Below, piece by piece: positions 52,583 to 61,810 of a stretch of DNA of 64,000 nucleotides. This stretch comes from Candidatus Melainabacteria bacterium (GTDB taxonomy: Bacteria; Cyanobacteriota; Vampirovibrionia; Obscuribacterales; Obscuribacteraceae): the NCBI GenBank assembly GCA_003151275.1, contig PLXC01000021.1, forward strand, positions 124,001 through 188,000, written 5' to 3'. The position numbers and the translations under genes are program-made. Each line of letters opens with the position of its first letter. Position 1 is the first letter of the stretch. Under the pieces are notes generated by a model. It had not been told where the DNA came from. It searched no databases and worked only from the letters and a program-made list of their open reading frames with translations.

Positions 52583-55300
52583 TCACTCTTGGTTTGGGTC
52601 GAATAACCTACCCAGTGTGCTGTTTAGCAACTCACTGTCGATTGCTGATTGCTCGACAATCGTAATTAGATTTTCCGGTCGGGCATAATCAGGTTTAGAG
52701 CTGTAAAATTTGTCGATGTCATCCCATACCGGCAGCTCAATTTGTTGTCGCGACTTTAGTTCGACGATACGTTTTCCGTCCATCCATGTCTGTTTCAACA
52801 TAGCTTGATTCAGATCAGCTATCAACCAAGCAACATTCCTGTCGTAAAAGAATGCCTCAGCGATGCTTATCAGAGTATCCGTTGATGCAATTAAAGCCTT
52901 CGGTCTGATGATCGGAGTGCTGGAAGTCTTTTTCTTTTTTTTCGCCATTACCGGCGTTTGATCAGATGATTGAAAGTTGGTTATGGTTGACTCTTTAGGA
53001 GCTTCTAGGACGGCATCGATGGTGATGGACATCGGCGAATCAGATGATTGCCTATAAACTACATTTTGAAGTTTGTCCTCGGAACTCGATTCTGCGGCAA
53101 ACTCGTTCTCGTCGTCGATTTCGCTAAGTTCAGAAGTTGTCGATTGATGTTGGTCAGACACAGAATTAAAGTTTTTCTCGCTTCTTATCGTGAGCGATTC
53201 TGTTGGTTTGCTACCAGGAATGAGTTCTGTACGTGGACCGTTCCTCGGAACTCCGGTCCGAATACGAGACGCACCAGCTGCGGCAATAATAACGGCTAAT
53301 GCGATCTCGCTGCCTAATATGTATCGCTTTTCATTCGGATTGAATCGTGTTCTCGTGACGCCAGCCAGCGATGAAGATTCCGCGCTTATGCCATCGTTTC
53401 CGATGGTAGGGGTGCTTTTGCCACCGGTTCCGATGTGGTCGGTGCTGGAAACTAGTCTAGGGCAGGATTTATCAATTGTCGTAATAGGTAATTTAGGACC
53501 GCTATAAACACGATTATTCGCATCGGTTTTGTCTTGCGCAATGTTCGACGGAAGCAGAGCACGCCTGGTGGACCAATTTCCAGTAAGGTGATAAGTGACT
53601 GCTTTTGAAGTCTCGGCGTGATTATCATGGAGAGCTGAGTGCCAGCGAAGCTCGGATACACCGTGAGTCTGCAGAAGATGCACGAAGCTTTCAGTGCGTT
53701 CTCTCAGACTTGAATTTCCGAAACCAGGATTTTCTGTCGTCATAGCTTTTAAATCTGGCGAAGTAAAAGCAGAACCTTTTGCCACAATTAAATCAGGCGA
53801 TTTTTTTGCCACAATCGAATCATGAGTTGGAAAAGCGTCAGGGTTTGCAAGTATGGTATGGCTTTTTTGATCCACAGGTTCCATTTTTGAGGTCTTTTTT
53901 TCATTCGAACTTGATCTGGAGTCGTAGGCAGGTCTTTGCGGTAAGCCCGAAATTTTGTTTTGATCCACGCTACCTTCTGACATCGGTTTTGCCCCAGATT
54001 CTCTTGAGCTTCTGGCGACGCCAATGTCTGCGTTTTGGTCCGAGTTCTGAACACGAACCGTTAACGGTTCATTTTTCCGGGGCGGTTGGGCGAGCCCGTC
54101 AGCAATAGTGATGTTGTCATTTGGCGCGTTTTGGTTGGACTTCTGGATTGGCAATTGAGGATCGAATTTTTCGGATCCTGATCTAACATTAATTTGTGGA
54201 GCTGTGTGTTGCGTTTGGGAAAAGTCCATATGCGTATTCGAGTTAGGGGCGGATTTAAAGTTGGCTTTATCTTCAGTGATGGACTTAACCGAGTCTGAAT
54301 CAATGAGGACTTTTGGGGTGATATTAAGGTGATCTAGCTTGTTATCATCTTTCAGGGAATAGCGCTGTGCGGATGCTTCATTATTTTGCGGATTGTTCTG
54401 AACAACATTATCCCAAGTAATTGGACTGCTTTTCTGGCTCCCAAATTCAGCACGATCTACTTTGCCACCACTGATTTCTTTATTTACATTTTTCTGAGAA
54501 TTTACTTCTGGGATTTCATCGCCCTTCTGGCACTTAACGCCATAACTAGCATCGGCGAGTAAAGCAGCGGAGCTAGAATGACTGGAGGAATTTCGATTTT
54601 CAAATAATTTGTCTGGCTCAGTAGATGGCGGCTTAGGTTGCGTGCGCGTATCCGCTTTCAAAGCTGTTTTCGATGAGTTCGAGTCTTCACCCACTTTCGA
54701 TTCCAATTGCCCCAAATGGCCTGAATCGATCAACCCGGGTAGCTTTGTTGAAGTTAGCCTCTCAGGGGAGTTGTGAGAACTTCTGTTATCTTCTCCGTCG
54801 GACGCGCCTGAGACTTGCGTTTTGATTGAGTCAGAAGCTATGGCGGTGCTTATATTGGTGGCTATTTCTCCCTTTGCGTCAACAATGGCTTGTTGTTGGG
54901 AGCGTTCGCTAATTTCTTGCTCCATGTTTTTTACAAAGGCGGTGTGATCGTAAAACGGAATACTCGCTGTAAGTGAATCATGCAGCGATGTGTAGATTTT
55001 CAAGTCGGCTTTCTGTTGTGTGCTCAGGTTCGCATCACTGGGATCAAGGTTTTTGCCCCGAAGATAACTGGCGATACTTTCAGGCGGCAATTGTGCCACC
55101 AGTGTTTTTGCGTCAAATCCAGTAACCGCACCGAGAGCCGAGTTGACAGCTTGACCCGCAAGCTCGGTCATGACGCTCAGCGGATCTGCGCCCTGGGTGG
55201 GTTTGTTCTTCCCATCTTTGCCGTGGTGGTCAGATTCACTAGCCACTTCGTCCGCCCTCGACCCTGCAGAGCCATTGTGCCCTGCCAGGCAGTGACTCAA
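52583..55300 (-). CDS. 905-aa largely disordered protein with one membrane helix and LysM-like C-terminus
   Basis: TTG 55300 opens the frame; GTG 55246 with GAGGG upstream may be the true start. Residues 45-140 are helical (MTELAGQAVNSALGAVTGFD). About 450 residues of Ser, Asn, Lys, Asp and Gln-rich sequence follow. A TM helix (EIALAVIIAAAGASRI) lies near 675. The last 120 residues, with LISIAEAFFYDRNVAWLIAD, LNQA and RQQIELPVWDDIDK, resemble a LysM-type fold (I-A-x-x-F...LIxxLN...I-x-x-G-x-x-I-x-L-P). Perhaps a secretion- or wall-linked protein; unproven. Confidence 0.65.
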   Translation of the reverse strand: MSHCLAGHNGSAGSRADEVASESDHHGKDGKNKPTQGADPLSVMTELAGQAVNSALGAVTGFDAKTLVAQLPPESIASYLRGKNLDPSDANLSTQQKADLKIYTSLHDSLTASIPFYDHTAFVKNMEQEISERSQQQAIVDAKGEIATNISTAIASDSIKTQVSGASDGEDNRSSHNSPERLTSTKLPGLIDSGHLGQLESKVGEDSNSSKTALKADTRTQPKPPSTEPDKLFENRNSSSHSSSAALLADASYGVKCQKGDEIPEVNSQKNVNKEISGGKVDRAEFGSQKSSPITWDNVVQNNPQNNEASAQRYSLKDDNKLDHLNITPKVLIDSDSVKSITEDKANFKSAPNSNTHMDFSQTQHTAPQINVRSGSEKFDPQLPIQKSNQNAPNDNITIADGLAQPPRKNEPLTVRVQNSDQNADIGVARSSRESGAKPMSEGSVDQNKISGLPQRPAYDSRSSSNEKKTSKMEPVDQKSHTILANPDAFPTHDSIVAKKSPDLIVAKGSAFTSPDLKAMTTENPGFGNSSLRERTESFVHLLQTHGVSELRWHSALHDNHAETSKAVTYHLTGNWSTRRALLPSNIAQDKTDANNRVYSGPKLPITTIDKSCPRLVSSTDHIGTGGKSTPTIGNDGISAESSSLAGVTRTRFNPNEKRYILGSEIALAVIIAAAGASRIRTGVPRNGPRTELIPGSKPTESLTIRSEKNFNSVSDQHQSTTSELSEIDDENEFAAESSSEDKLQNVVYRQSSDSPMSITIDAVLEAPKESTITNFQSSDQTPVMAKKKKKTSSTPIIRPKALIASTDTLISIAEAFFYDRNVAWLIADLNQAMLKQTWMDGKRIVELKSRQQIELPVWDDIDKFYSSKPDYARPENLITIVEQSAIDSELLNSTLGRLFDPNQE

Positions 55301-55324
55301 TCTGGCGGTGATTCGATTAATCCG

Positions 55325-56099
55325 TCATCGCGCCGCTTGGATCCGTTTAATCAGTCTTGTAGAGACGCTTCTAGGTGTCAGTTTAGTCGCGAACGCCATC
55401 AGCTTGTTCATTGCTCCCGTAATGACGATAGTTTCACCGTGCATCATGCCGCGATAACCTTCTTCGGCGACGGTGGTAGAGTTCATTGGTTTAACCATCG
55501 AAAACAATTTTGATCGACCTAAACCTGCTCTTTCCTGAAATTCTGTTTGAGTGGCTCCTGGACACACCACCGTCACAGTAATGCCGGTCCCCTCAAGTTC
55601 ACAAGCTAATGCTTCGGAGAAAGACAGAACATAAGCTTTGCTTGCATAATAAACCGCCATCTGTGGACCAGAAACGAAAGCAGCCATGGAAGCCAAATTC
55701 ATTATTTTTCCACTTTTATTTTTGAGCATTGTCGGAAGAATTAGCTTGGTTAGTTTCGTTAAGGCGACAATGTTGACTTGCAACAGTGCCATCTCTGCGT
55801 CAAGCGAATTTTCAGAAAAATTTCCATAGTTGGCAAAGCCTGCATTATTGATCAGCACTTGGATCTCCAAATTTTGCGCGGCGAGCTGCTCCATTATCTT
55901 CTCGCATGCGTCAGGGGCCGAAAGATCCTGGACGATTACATATGTTTCAATAGATTGCTTTCTCAACTCTTCGGCTCGTCGTTCAAGTTGGTGTTTTACG
56001 GGCTGTCAGAACAATGGAATAACCGTCTTTAGCAAGTAGTTTGCAAATTTCGAAACCGATCCCTTCAGAAGCTCCCGTCACTAACGCAATTTTGGCCAA
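55325..56099 (-). pseudogene. Short-chain dehydrogenase with one-base frameshift
   Basis: From TTG 56099 (AGGAG upstream) the frame reads LAKIALVTGASEGIGFEICK and LLAKDGYSIVLTAR, then stops. Removing one T of the TTTT run at 55994-55997 (AAAA on the coding strand) restores HQLERRAEELRKQSIETYVI and the rest: INNAG, NLASMAAF (Ser), YYASK (Tyr-Lys) and VVCPGATQTEF. All SDR catalytic residues are then present over about 257 residues. It is either a fresh pseudogene or a homopolymer error. Confidence 0.85.
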
Positions 56100-56173
56100 T
56101 TTGAATTCTCCTGAAAGGCGATGATTGAACGTGTATCCTTGACTAATAGCAATGAGGAAACTGAGACTTCAGT

Positions 56174-56677
56174 ATGACACCTGAGGAGTTGAAAGTATTT
56201 TTTGATCTTAAGCCGCTTCCACTGGAGGGCGGTTATTTTAGCGAATTTTTCAGGTCACCGGAGACTCTGACGCAGTCGGCGCTACCTGAGCGATACAAGA
56301 GTAGTAAGTCGACGATGACTTCAATCTTTTATTTGCTTGAGCCTGGTACTTTTTCTGCTTTTCACCGATTGCAATCCGACGAGATTTATCATTTTTATCT
56401 TGGTGACCCCGTTGATCTGGTGCTCCTCAACATGGACGGCTCACTAACGAACGTCACTTTAGGGTCGGATATTTATGCGGGACACCAGCTGCAATACGCT
56501 GTTCCCAAGGGCGTTTGGCAAGGGTCTGCGCTTATGCCCGGTGGTCAGTACGCCCTAATGGGTTGCACTGTGGCGCCTGGGTTCGATCCAGACGATTACG
56601 AGCATGGACACTGGGAAACTTTGCTGCGTCAGTATCCAGCCCACCATGCATTGATCATGAAATTGACGAAAAAATAA
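56174..56677 (+). CDS. DUF985 cupin-domain protein
   Basis: 167 residues. LKPLPLEGGYFSEFFRSPET, STMTSIFYLLEPGTFSAFHR, SDEIYHFYLGDPVDLVLL and VAPGFDPDDYEHGHWETLLR are the conserved blocks of the DUF985 (YML079-like) cupins. His and Glu for metal binding (FHRLxSDE, YHFY) are present. Complete single-domain size. Ligand unknown. Confidence 0.9.
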   Translation: MTPEELKVFFDLKPLPLEGGYFSEFFRSPETLTQSALPERYKSSKSTMTSIFYLLEPGTFSAFHRLQSDEIYHFYLGDPVDLVLLNMDGSLTNVTLGSDIYAGHQLQYAVPKGVWQGSALMPGGQYALMGCTVAPGFDPDDYEHGHWETLLRQYPAHHALIMKLTKK

Positions 56678-56750
56678 ACTGATTAGCTCATGTTAGGTGC
56701 GGACTGCGAATAATAATCCTGCATTTTTGAACCCTGTTTAAATGGTTTGC

Positions 56751-57530
56751 TCAATCAAGGCGACGAAGCACATAGACGAGTCTTTGAGACTCATGCTCAT
56801 CAAACTCCGTATCGGGATTTAATGCACCCAGTTTGCAGACAATTTCAAAGGCCTCACTTTCACGAATGACCTCTTCGAGTGCTTCGCCTGACCATGACCG
56901 AACTGTCAAATAGTCTTGAAAGTTGATTGGCTCTCCTCGCAATTCTCCAACGATATGCACAAAGACTTTGCGAATGTGCCTGTCTTGATCAAATTCATCA
57001 TCGGCACTGCCAAAATCTACTCGCATTTGTAGCCCTTGCATCTCTACGATCCACGAGGCTGCGTGCAGCGAAGTGCGATCAGTCCACGGTGGATAATGCG
57101 CTTCAATAACGTAGAGACCACTCTCATTTAAGTGACGCCAAACTGCAGACAAGTGTCTGGAGAGATCGTCATCCGTATACATGTGTCCAATTGAATTGAG
57201 CAAAATCATAGCCAAATCAAATTTATGAGGAATGGCAAAATCTCGCATGTTCGCTTGAAAAACATCTAGTGATACTGAATTTCGCTTTGCCAAGTCAGAG
57301 GCATAGCGACACATGTCAGCGGCAGAATCCAATACTGCTGATTTATAGTTTCGCCCCGCGAATTCAAGTGAGTGGCGTCCTGGTCCTGCAGCAAGTTCCA
57401 GGACGCGCTCTAATTGATGATTCTTCCGAAAACGTCGATGACATTCGATCAAACCATCTACATGGTGTCCGACGAGAGGGCGTCGAAAGGCGAGGTCATA
57501 GAGCAAGGGTATTTTGTAGAGTTTTTGCAT
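56751..57530 (-). CDS. SAM-dependent class I methyltransferase
   Basis: 259 residues from ATG 57530; a longer frame to 57614 would overlap the divergent flavin-reductase remnant. Motif I is VLELAAGPGRHSLEFA, the acidic post-I residue is in SAVLDSAADM, motif II is FDLAMILLNSIGHMYTDDD and motif III is LNESGLYVIEAHYPP. The C-terminal part is beta-rich and may bind substrate. Substrate unknown. Confidence 0.85.
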   Translation of the reverse strand: MQKLYKIPLLYDLAFRRPLVGHHVDGLIECHRRFRKNHQLERVLELAAGPGRHSLEFAGRNYKSAVLDSAADMCRYASDLAKRNSVSLDVFQANMRDFAIPHKFDLAMILLNSIGHMYTDDDLSRHLSAVWRHLNESGLYVIEAHYPPWTDRTSLHAASWIVEMQGLQMRVDFGSADDEFDQDRHIRKVFVHIVGELRGEPINFQDYLTVRSWSGEALEEVIRESEAFEIVCKLGALNPDTEFDEHESQRLVYVLRRLD

Positions 57531-57603
57531 CTTGGCAAAAAATGGTGGTGTACAAGTTCGATTAAGATAACATGCAATTATTGATCCAGTGCCGGGGAAG
57601 GAA

Positions 57604-57835
57604 ATGCGTCGCAACTACAACAAGAAAGACTTTCCCGTTACCAATATTCGTCGATTCCTTGAACCGGGCCCGATTGTGCTTGTCAGTTCAGCCTGGAAAG
57701 GAGAGTTGAACATTATGACTATGGGTTGGCAGACGGTCAATGAATTTTCACTCTCTCTGGTAGGTTGCATGCACAGCTGCCAATCATAGTTTTGAATGAT
57801 TCGAAGAAGCAAGGAATGAGTTCCGGAACCGGCAG
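57604..57835 (+). pseudogene. Flavin reductase-like gene remnant
   Basis: ATG 57604 with FPVTNIRRFLEPGPIVLVSS then GELNIMTMGWQTVNEFSLSL and VGC matches the FMN-binding N-terminus of flavin reductase-like proteins. The frame stops at 57787. A frame shift gives ANHSFE, another gives MIRRSKE followed by TGA. The family should continue about 120 more residues. At least two shifts and a stop mark real decay. It overlaps the start region of the divergent methyltransferase. Confidence 0.8.
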
Positions 57836-58077
57836 TTCAAACATTAAGGGGTGGGGTGATCCTTTGATCTTTTTCCTTCCGTTTAATATGTTAAGCCAAA
57901 AACTCGGGTTTTGACGAAACTGAATTGCTTTGTCTATCAAGGTTTTTCAGGATCACAATTGTCCCGAAAGGCTGATGTAATATTGCTTAACTTTAGATGG
58001 GATCAAAATCAAAAATTTTTTCTGAAGAGTGCCTCGGGTTTTAATCAAAGAAATTTGTTGACCTACGAAAGGCTCGA

Positions 58078-58621
58078 ATGATTAGTAAAAGGAGCATAAG
58101 CCGAGACAATTCGGGCAGGGCAATTTGCGGGATAATTAACGCACCAAGAAATAATCAGGTATTGAAGATGCCAACTGAAGATTTTCCAAATAACAAGTTT
58201 TTCTATCGTTCAGAAAAGGAACCGATCTTTGTTCGAAAAAGACCTCCCGTAATTAAAGCGCAGTATTTGTACAAATTTGATAACCGTTTTGTGATGATGT
58301 GTTTGAGCAGCTACGATCAGTTTCGAACTTGATCAGCGCACAATCGGTCCAGCGGCAAAATTTTTAAAAGAAGGGCTGGAAGGAATTGTCGTTCACGCGG
58401 AGGGCAATCGGTTCACAAAAGTAGAATTGCCCTTGATTGTTGAACTTAAAGTGGTTGCAGTATCAGAAGTATCGCCGCAGGAGAGTGATACTAATTGCGA
58501 TGGCAAGTTGTCTGCCGAGCTCGAGACAGGTGCCACCATGCTCGTATCGGCGCAAGTAAAGCCCGGTGACAAGATTCGCGTGGATACGAAACTGGGTGAA
58601 TACGTTGACCGATTAGGCTAA
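58078..58621 (+). pseudogene. Elongation factor P-like gene with frameshift
   Basis: The first frame (58078-58332) ends with KAQYLYKFDNRFVMMCLSSY then DQF, matching the middle of EF-P (MQYLYxDGxxYxFMDxxTYxQ). Removing one T of TTT at 58321-58323 continues as ELDQRTIGPAAKFLKEGLEG and FTKVELPLIVELKVVAVSEV, ending with LETGATMLVSAQVKPGDKIR then VDTKLGEYVDRLG, the EF-P C-terminal domain. The N-terminal KOW domain is hardly recognisable and the lysylation-site loop is not identified. Probably a decayed extra copy. Confidence 0.78.
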
Positions 58622-58936
58622 CCAAGAGAACGGCAAGGTCTATGAAGTGCTGTTCCTCGTGATTTCCTGTTCACGAAATTTGTTTTGAACGCTCAATTGC
58701 CTTGACTAGCCTTGGCTCCTTTGCTTATATCCGCTCATAACGCACGCCCAATCCCTGTTTGGCTCGTTCTTTATCCGCATTTCAACCTTCAGTCAGTCGA
58801 ATTTCTAAGCAATTATCTACCCTCACGGCCCACAGGTTCTGCGTTACTCCGCTTAATGGCGGGCCAAAGTTGTTGGATTTTGGATTAAAGTAGTGGGTTG
58901 GGTAGATATTACTTGGCAGGCTTAGCGGGATCGAAC
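58622..58936. other. Intergenic, nothing recognised
   Basis: About 315 bp between the EF-P remnant and the TPR gene. No ORF with protein-like composition, no tRNA, no clear terminator or promoter. It may contain the promoter of the TPR/Dnmt2-like gene pair. Confidence 0.4.
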
Positions 58937-60061
58937 ATGCAGAACGTCAAATTAGACTGGGAAGAACTGCGTAAAGCGGGTCAACTGGCCTTTGAAGAGC
59001 AGCGTTACGAAGATTGTGAGCAAATCTGGTTGGAGGCGCTTGAAGGCGCGAAGTATAGCGCCAACGAGCTCCAGGCTGCGACAACCAATTTGGACCTGGC
59101 GCTTCTCTATAATGCTGTGGGTCAATACCAGCAGGCTGAGCCTCACATCACCCATTCCCTAGAGCTGCGAGCGAGAAATCTCGGTGACCAAAGTTTAGAA
59201 GTTGCCGAGTGCCTGACAGCGTTGGCTAAGAATCAGGGTTTTCAGGGGAAGATGCACGAGTGCGAGCAGCTGTATCGGCGTGCCTTGCAAACCAAAGAAG
59301 TTATGTTGGGATCCGAGCACAGTGATGTGGCTGATAGCCTGCAAGAGTTGGCTAACTTTTACGCATCCGTCGGAAATTTTGCCGAGTGCGAACCTTTGTT
59401 GCTTCGCTCTCTCTCCATCAAAGAATCAACGTCGGGACTTTTGAGCAGAGAAGTTGCGAGCAGTCTCAAGACGCTGGCAAGAATTTATCGCAAGCAAGGA
59501 CGTTTCAACGAAGCCGACCAATTCTATTTGAAGACACTTGAAGTTAAGGAACAATTGCTAGGACCGGACCACGAGGAGGTGGCTGAGACACTTCGAAGTC
59601 TAGCAAACAACTACTCATATCAAGGCAAATATGCTGAAGCTGAGCCACTCTACAAGAGGTCGCTCGAGATTTACGAGAAAAATCCTGATCCGGATCATTC
59701 CGAAATTGCGACGAATTTACATAACCTTGCTGTTCTGTATTACAAAATGAGCCGCGATGGTGAAGCTGCAATGCTCTATCGGCGTGCCCTTGAACTTTTT
59801 TCGACCGTGCTTGGTACAGAGCATCCGGAAGTGGCAACGACATTATTGTCAATGGCAAAGTTCTACGAAGAACGCAAGAAGTATGATAAAGCTGCAACGC
59901 TGACAAACTTGGCAGTGCAGATCTATGAAAAGAATTATGGTCCGGATCATAAAACGGTCGGTGCCGCGTTGAAAGATTTAGCAGAATTGTATAGCGCACA
60001 GGGTCGAACAATTGAGTCTGAGGACTTGCGTCAGCGCGCTCAGGCGATTCTATCCACCTAG
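58937..60061 (+). CDS. TPR protein (kinesin-light-chain type repeats)
   Basis: 374 residues from ATG 58937; the frame extends to TTG 58898. Eight or so 42-residue TPRs with the pattern A-x-x-L-x-x-L-A-x-x-Y-x-x-x-G-(R/K)-x-x-E-A-E-x-x-Y-x-R-(A/S)-L-x-(I/L)-x-E-x-x-x-G-x-x-H, for example CEQLYRRALQTKEVMLGSEH and EPLYKRSLEIYEKN. No signal or TM. Cytosolic scaffold. It ends 14 bp before the Dnmt2-like gene and is probably cotranscribed with it. Confidence 0.88.
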   Translation: MQNVKLDWEELRKAGQLAFEEQRYEDCEQIWLEALEGAKYSANELQAATTNLDLALLYNAVGQYQQAEPHITHSLELRARNLGDQSLEVAECLTALAKNQGFQGKMHECEQLYRRALQTKEVMLGSEHSDVADSLQELANFYASVGNFAECEPLLLRSLSIKESTSGLLSREVASSLKTLARIYRKQGRFNEADQFYLKTLEVKEQLLGPDHEEVAETLRSLANNYSYQGKYAEAEPLYKRSLEIYEKNPDPDHSEIATNLHNLAVLYYKMSRDGEAAMLYRRALELFSTVLGTEHPEVATTLLSMAKFYEERKKYDKAATLTNLAVQIYEKNYGPDHKTVGAALKDLAELYSAQGRTIESEDLRQRAQAILST

Positions 60062-60075
60062 GCGAACTGAAGGCA

Positions 60076-60978
60076 ATGATCCGCGCAATCGAATTTTATT
60101 CAGGAATAGGCGCCTTCTCGCAAGCAGTTAGAAATTCCTCAGTCGCAGTTATCGCCGCTTTTGATCAAAGTGAAGCAGCGAATGAAACGTTCGCCCTTAA
60201 TTATCGTTTGCAACCAAGGTCGAAAAATCTCGATTCGATTTCAGAACAAGAAATTGACAGCGCTGACCTTTGGTGGATGAGCCCACCGTGCACTCCTTTC
60301 AGCGTTCGCGGCAAACAGTTAGACAACCTTGATACCCGAGCAAAATCATTCCTGAATCTGATTGAGAAGATACCCCAAAAGTTGCCGCAGGCGATTTTGA
60401 TTGAAAATGTTGCGGCTTTTCAACAGTCTCGGGTGCATGCCCTTCTGCGGAAGACACTGATTGAATGCCACTATCATATAAACGAAGTGTCAATGTGCTC
60501 GACACAATTCGGTGTTCCGATGAGTAGACGCCGTTTTTTTCTCATTGCTTCGACTGAGCCTTTATTGTTGATCGATCCTGATCCAATTCCGCTCATTCCG
60601 CTCTCATCATTTTTGCAAGAGGCTTTTGCTGAGCTCATTTTGGATGATCAAACAGTCAGCAAGTATGGCGATGGATTCGACATTGTGAACGAAGATGTTT
60701 TACATAAAACTCTGATCTGTTTCACAAAAGAATACGCTCGATGTATGAAAGCTAGTGGCACCATTTTGCGCATGCGAGATCATCGGCTAAGGAGAATTTC
60801 GCCAAACGAGATTTTAGGATTGCTCGGTTTTCAAAATGACTTTGTGTTTCCAGCGGGGATGGACTTACCAACACAGTGGAAACTAGTTGGCAATTCAGTC
60901 GATGTGAGAGCAATTCAGCACCTGATCAAGCAGGTCGCTGCTGTTGTCGATAACGGACGCTGCTTACAAGCTAAGTAA
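60076..60978 (+). CDS. Dnmt2-like cytosine-5 methyltransferase (probable tRNA methyltransferase)
   Basis: 300 residues. C5-methyltransferase motifs: I IEFYSGIGAFSQAV, IV MSPPCTPFS (Cys72), VI ILIENV (Glu110), VIII QFGVPMSRRRFFLIA, X LVGNSVDVRAIQHLI. After motif IV comes RGKQLDNLDTRAKSFLNL, the Dnmt2 pattern (R-x-G-x-Q-x-D-x-x-D-x-R-x-x-S-F-L). CFTKEY (215-220) is the CFT motif that sets Dnmt2 apart from DNA methyltransferases. Dnmt2 enzymes methylate C38 of tRNA-Asp; the Geobacter member acts on tRNA-Glu. No restriction gene is nearby. Target recognition between motifs VIII and IX is short, as in Dnmt2. Confidence 0.85.
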   Translation: MIRAIEFYSGIGAFSQAVRNSSVAVIAAFDQSEAANETFALNYRLQPRSKNLDSISEQEIDSADLWWMSPPCTPFSVRGKQLDNLDTRAKSFLNLIEKIPQKLPQAILIENVAAFQQSRVHALLRKTLIECHYHINEVSMCSTQFGVPMSRRRFFLIASTEPLLLIDPDPIPLIPLSSFLQEAFAELILDDQTVSKYGDGFDIVNEDVLHKTLICFTKEYARCMKASGTILRMRDHRLRRISPNEILGLLGFQNDFVFPAGMDLPTQWKLVGNSVDVRAIQHLIKQVAAVVDNGRCLQAK

Positions 60979-61046
60979 GCACGTTAGTGAGAATCAGTTA
61001 AAATAGACACGATCTGATTAAGTCATTTGGAGGGCGCGTTGGTCAG

Positions 61047-61075
61047 AAAAAAACCGGTTGCGCTTTGGCAACCGG
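61047..61075 (-). terminator. Rho-independent terminator of the Lys-rich small gene
   Basis: On the minus strand CCGGTTGC-CAAAGC-GCAACCGG, a perfect 8-bp stem, is followed by TTTTTTT. It starts 13 bases after the stop of the 34-aa gene. Confidence 0.85.
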
Positions 61076-61088
61076 CATTGGTTCAGTG

Positions 61089-61193
61089 TCACTTATTTCT
61101 GGCCTTCTTTTCAGCTTTCGCCACTTTTTTCTCAGCCTTTGTTTTTGTGGGTTTCTTCTTCGTTTCTTTTTTTGCGTCTTGTTCTTTTCCCAT
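61089..61193 (-). CDS. 34-aa Lys/Ala-rich basic protein
   Basis: ATG 61193 with GGGAG 7 bases upstream; a dedicated terminator lies 13 bases after the stop. The sequence begins MGKEQDAKKETKKKP and is more than one third Lys, ending KKARNK. It resembles a histone-H1-tail-like or ribosome-associated basic peptide. Longer in-frame extensions upstream lack ribosome sites. The gene signals on both sides make translation likely; function unknown. Confidence 0.65.
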   Translation of the reverse strand: MGKEQDAKKETKKKPTKTKAEKKVAKAEKKARNK

Positions 61194-61528
61194 GACCAAT
61201 CTCCCGCTTGAAATTTGCAACGCTTGGAGTCCACCTTTGGTACGATACCATCCCAATTGGTGATGATGCCAGGCAACGGATCTCTCTAAAAGAATAGCAG
61301 CTCTGTTGAACATCAGTGGTATCGCTCAGCGGAGTCGTACCGCTTAGCCGAGCCGTGCCGTTTGTGGAGTCGAGCGCTTGCCGTTCAGACCCCTTCAAGA
61401 TGCACAGACTATGCTCGGATCAGTCCATTTGAAGCCGGTGCCAGCCGGCGGCAACTTTTGCAATCAGGCGCCTGTCCTGTCAGCCAATCTATTTATGAGC
61501 TATCCCTAGTGCTGAGACGCCTAGACGG

Positions 61529-61810
61529 TTGAACCAAGTGAGACCTAAGGACAATGGCATATTCCATTCGCTATATATATGCACGTGCTTTATTGTTTTG
61601 AACATTTTTGCAAGTCCTGCGTTGTCATCACCAGTTAGCAAGATAGAAAAGATTTTCCACGGAGTTGCATCGTTTTACGCAGACCGCTTTGACGGTCGAA
61701 AAACAGCGTCGGGCGAAATTTTCGACAACTTGACGGACCGCCAAGTCAGCGCGACGTTGCTAAGTCCGATAAGTCCGACACAGGAAGGGACATCGCTACG
61801 TCGCACATAG
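61529..61810 (+). pseudogene. RlpA-like (double-psi beta-barrel) remnant
   Basis: From TTG 61529: a signal-like helix (FHSLYICTCFIVLNIFASPA) and then GVASFYADRFDGRKTASGEI, the RlpA start (GxASxYxxxFxGRxTAxGExFd). After EIFDN the expected LTAAHRTLPLGT is replaced by unrelated residues and the frame ends 30 codons later. The catalytic Asp and His of RlpA are missing. Truncated copy. Confidence 0.65.

Noticed and set aside
61027..61263. 78-codon plus-strand ORF rich in Phe
   Set aside because: It is antisense to the Lys-rich small gene (Lys codons AAA/AAG read backwards as Phe/Leu) and crosses its terminator.
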